Assembly: GCA_016744555.1 (NCBI GenBank)
Contig: JADGED010000033.1
Span: forward strand, 1 to 16,173
Direction: 5' to 3'
DNA: 16,173 nt
From: Desulfuromonadaceae bacterium
GTDB taxonomy: Bacteria; Desulfobacterota; Desulfuromonadia; Desulfuromonadales; Geopsychrobacteraceae
The notes beneath the pieces were generated by a model. That model ran no database searches. It was not told the origin of the DNA and saw only the letters and a program-made list of their open reading frames with translations. Position numbers and translations under genes: made by a program. Shown one piece after another: positions 14,880 to 16,173 of the stretch; position 1 is the stretch's first letter; the number at the start of each line of letters is the position of its first letter.

Positions 14880-16173
14880 TTTAGAGCGTATAGCCAGAAT
14901 CAGCGGCGGTGAATTTTCGGGGCGGAAGGTTAACTGTCCGTTAACGGCAATTTCTACCGACAGCCGCAATTTGGTGCCGGGGTCGTTGTTTATCCCTTTA
15001 AGGGGGGAACATTTTGACGGTCACGACTATCTGAGTCAGGCGGTTAAAAATGGTGCGGCTGCATGTTTAAGTGAAGAAGTCGTTGCTGGCCTAACTGTAC
15101 CAGTTATTCGGGTTCCAGATACATTAAGAGCGCTAGGCGATATTGCTGCTGCTTATCGATTACAGCTTAATGGACCGCTGGTGGCAATAACTGGGTCGGC
15201 GGGAAAAACGACAACAAAAGAGATGTTGGCTTCAATTTTAAAATTAGTAGCTCCGGGGTTAAAGACGGCTGGCAACTTTAATAATCTGATTGGCTTGCCA
15301 CTAACGTTGCTGCAGATGGAGCCGGAGCATCAGTGGGCGGTGATTGAAATGGGTACCAGTATGCTCGGTGAAATTGAGCGACTGACGGAAATCGCCCAGC
15401 CATCCATTGGTGTTATTACCAATATTGGCGCAGCGCATTTAGAAACCTTGCCCGGACTCGATGGCGTATCCAGAGCCAAAGGTGAGCTTTACGCCGGCTT
15501 ACGTGGTGGCACCGCCATTGTTAATTTAGATGACAAACGGGTAGCACAATTGCCGATCGCCAATGGGGTAAAAAAAATCACCTATGGATTGGCCGAAGCA
15601 GCGGAAGTTAGGGGCGAAAACGTTGTTGATAATGGTTCTGGAGTAAGCTTTGAACTGCTAGTAAACGGGCAGTCTCATAACGTGCAGTTGACTACACCGG
15701 GGCGCCACAATGTCAGCAATGCCTTAGCGGCTGCTGCAGCAGCGGTAGAAATGGAAGTTCCTGCTACGACGATAGTCGCCGGGTTGGAGCAATTTGTCGC
15801 CGTTAACGGCCGGATGGATCTTTCGCCGCTCCCCTGTGGTGGTTTACTGCTTGACGATAGTTACAATTCGAACCCTCTATCTGCATCTGCTGCACTTGAT
15901 GCTTTAGCGTCGTTAGCGGGGCAGGGACGACGGGTTGCAGTATTGGGGGATATGCTTGAATTAGGTGATGACGCGCAGCGAGCACACTATGAAATAGGCA
16001 AACTTGCAGCAGAATTGCAGCTTGATCTTGTCATTTGTCTTGGAGAGTGGAGTTCAGAGATTGTAAAAGGGATGTTGGAAGGTGGTGCCGATAAAAGAAC
16101 TGTATTGATGGTTGAAACAAAAGAAGAAGTAGAGAAGTATCTGAAAGATCAGATGACCCAGGGAAGTCTGGGG
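14872..16173 (+). CDS. murF: UDP-MurNAc-tripeptide:D-Ala-D-Ala ligase, 3' end cut by the window
   Basis: The first 434 codons are present and open to the window edge; the family is usually 450-470 residues, so only a short tail is missing. MurF adds D-Ala-D-Ala to the MurE product, giving the pentapeptide precursor. Features are AISTDSRNLVPGSLFIPL (26-43), the ATP loop ITGSAGKTTTKEM (106-118, K112), AGNFNNLIGLPLTLL, IEMGTS, NVSNALAAAAA, DDSYNSNP and VAVLGDMLELG. The start is a GTG at 14872 with GGAG 9 bases upstream, lying inside the end of murE (8-base overlap), which suggests translational coupling. The first conserved block follows directly, so no earlier start is needed. Confidence 0.95.
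   Translation, partial: MFDLERIARISGGEFSGRKVNCPLTAISTDSRNLVPGSLFIPLRGEHFDGHDYLSQAVKNGAAACLSEEVVAGLTVPVIRVPDTLRALGDIAAAYRLQLNGPLVAITGSAGKTTTKEMLASILKLVAPGLKTAGNFNNLIGLPLTLLQMEPEHQWAVIEMGTSMLGEIERLTEIAQPSIGVITNIGAAHLETLPGLDGVSRAKGELYAGLRGGTAIVNLDDKRVAQLPIANGVKKITYGLAEAAEVRGENVVDNGSGVSFELLVNGQSHNVQLTTPGRHNVSNALAAAAAAVEMEVPATTIVAGLEQFVAVNGRMDLSPLPCGGLLLDDSYNSNPLSASAALDALASLAGQGRRVAVLGDMLELGDDAQRAHYEIGKLAAELQLDLVICLGEWSSEIVKGMLEGGADKRTVLMVETKEEVEKYLKDQMTQGSLG

Overview
The window looks like chromosomal DNA from a Gram-negative, diaminopimelate-type bacterium with moderate to low GC. The best guess is a member of the Desulfuromonadales/Geobacter-like deltaproteobacteria. This rests on the division and cell-wall gene order mraZ-rsmH-ftsL-ftsI-murE-murF, an FtsI with a C-terminal PASTA domain, an RsmH with paired CxC motifs, an LPS heptose epimerase, and a large CHASE/PAS hybrid kinase. 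The placement is inferred from gene content and not from a database search.

Layout. (1) 18-1027, plus strand: a MauE/DoxX-like membrane protein followed by an exported rhodanese, ending at a strong hairpin. (2) 1122-2841, minus strand: a DUF2959-type lipoprotein and hldD (LPS heptose precursor epimerase). (3) 3054-5117, plus strand: an alpha/beta hydrolase, an FmdE-like domain protein and a Nudix sugar-nucleotide pyrophosphatase; a terminator-like hairpin lies before the Nudix gene. (4) 5403-7871, minus strand: a CHASE-PAS-histidine kinase-receiver hybrid protein. (5) 8085-9465, minus strand: a secreted TPR protein and two small unrecognised genes that overlap as TAGTG; a five-codon frame with a strong Shine-Dalgarno precedes the first. 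(6) 9623 to the right edge, plus strand: the start of the dcw cluster, tightly packed (gaps of 2, 0, 1 and 25 bases, then an 8-base overlap), with murF cut off by the window edge.

The dcw genes form one transcription unit behind a near-consensus sigma-70 promoter (TTGACA, 17 bases, TATATT). Between the -10 box and the mraZ start are three exact GTGTCA repeats spaced exactly 10 bp apart. This is the expected layout for an MraZ autoregulatory operator, with a sequence different from the E. coli TGGG type. The products work together: RsmH methylates 16S rRNA, FtsL and FtsI act in the septal peptidoglycan machine, and MurE and MurF add meso-DAP and D-Ala-D-Ala to the peptidoglycan precursor.

I did not find a mobile element, CRISPR array, tRNA or rRNA, or a convincing new multi-gene system. 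The best places for a second look are the mraZ operator, the two-gene unknown unit at 8783-9465 with its UGA-interrupted leader, and some structured intergenic inverted repeats.
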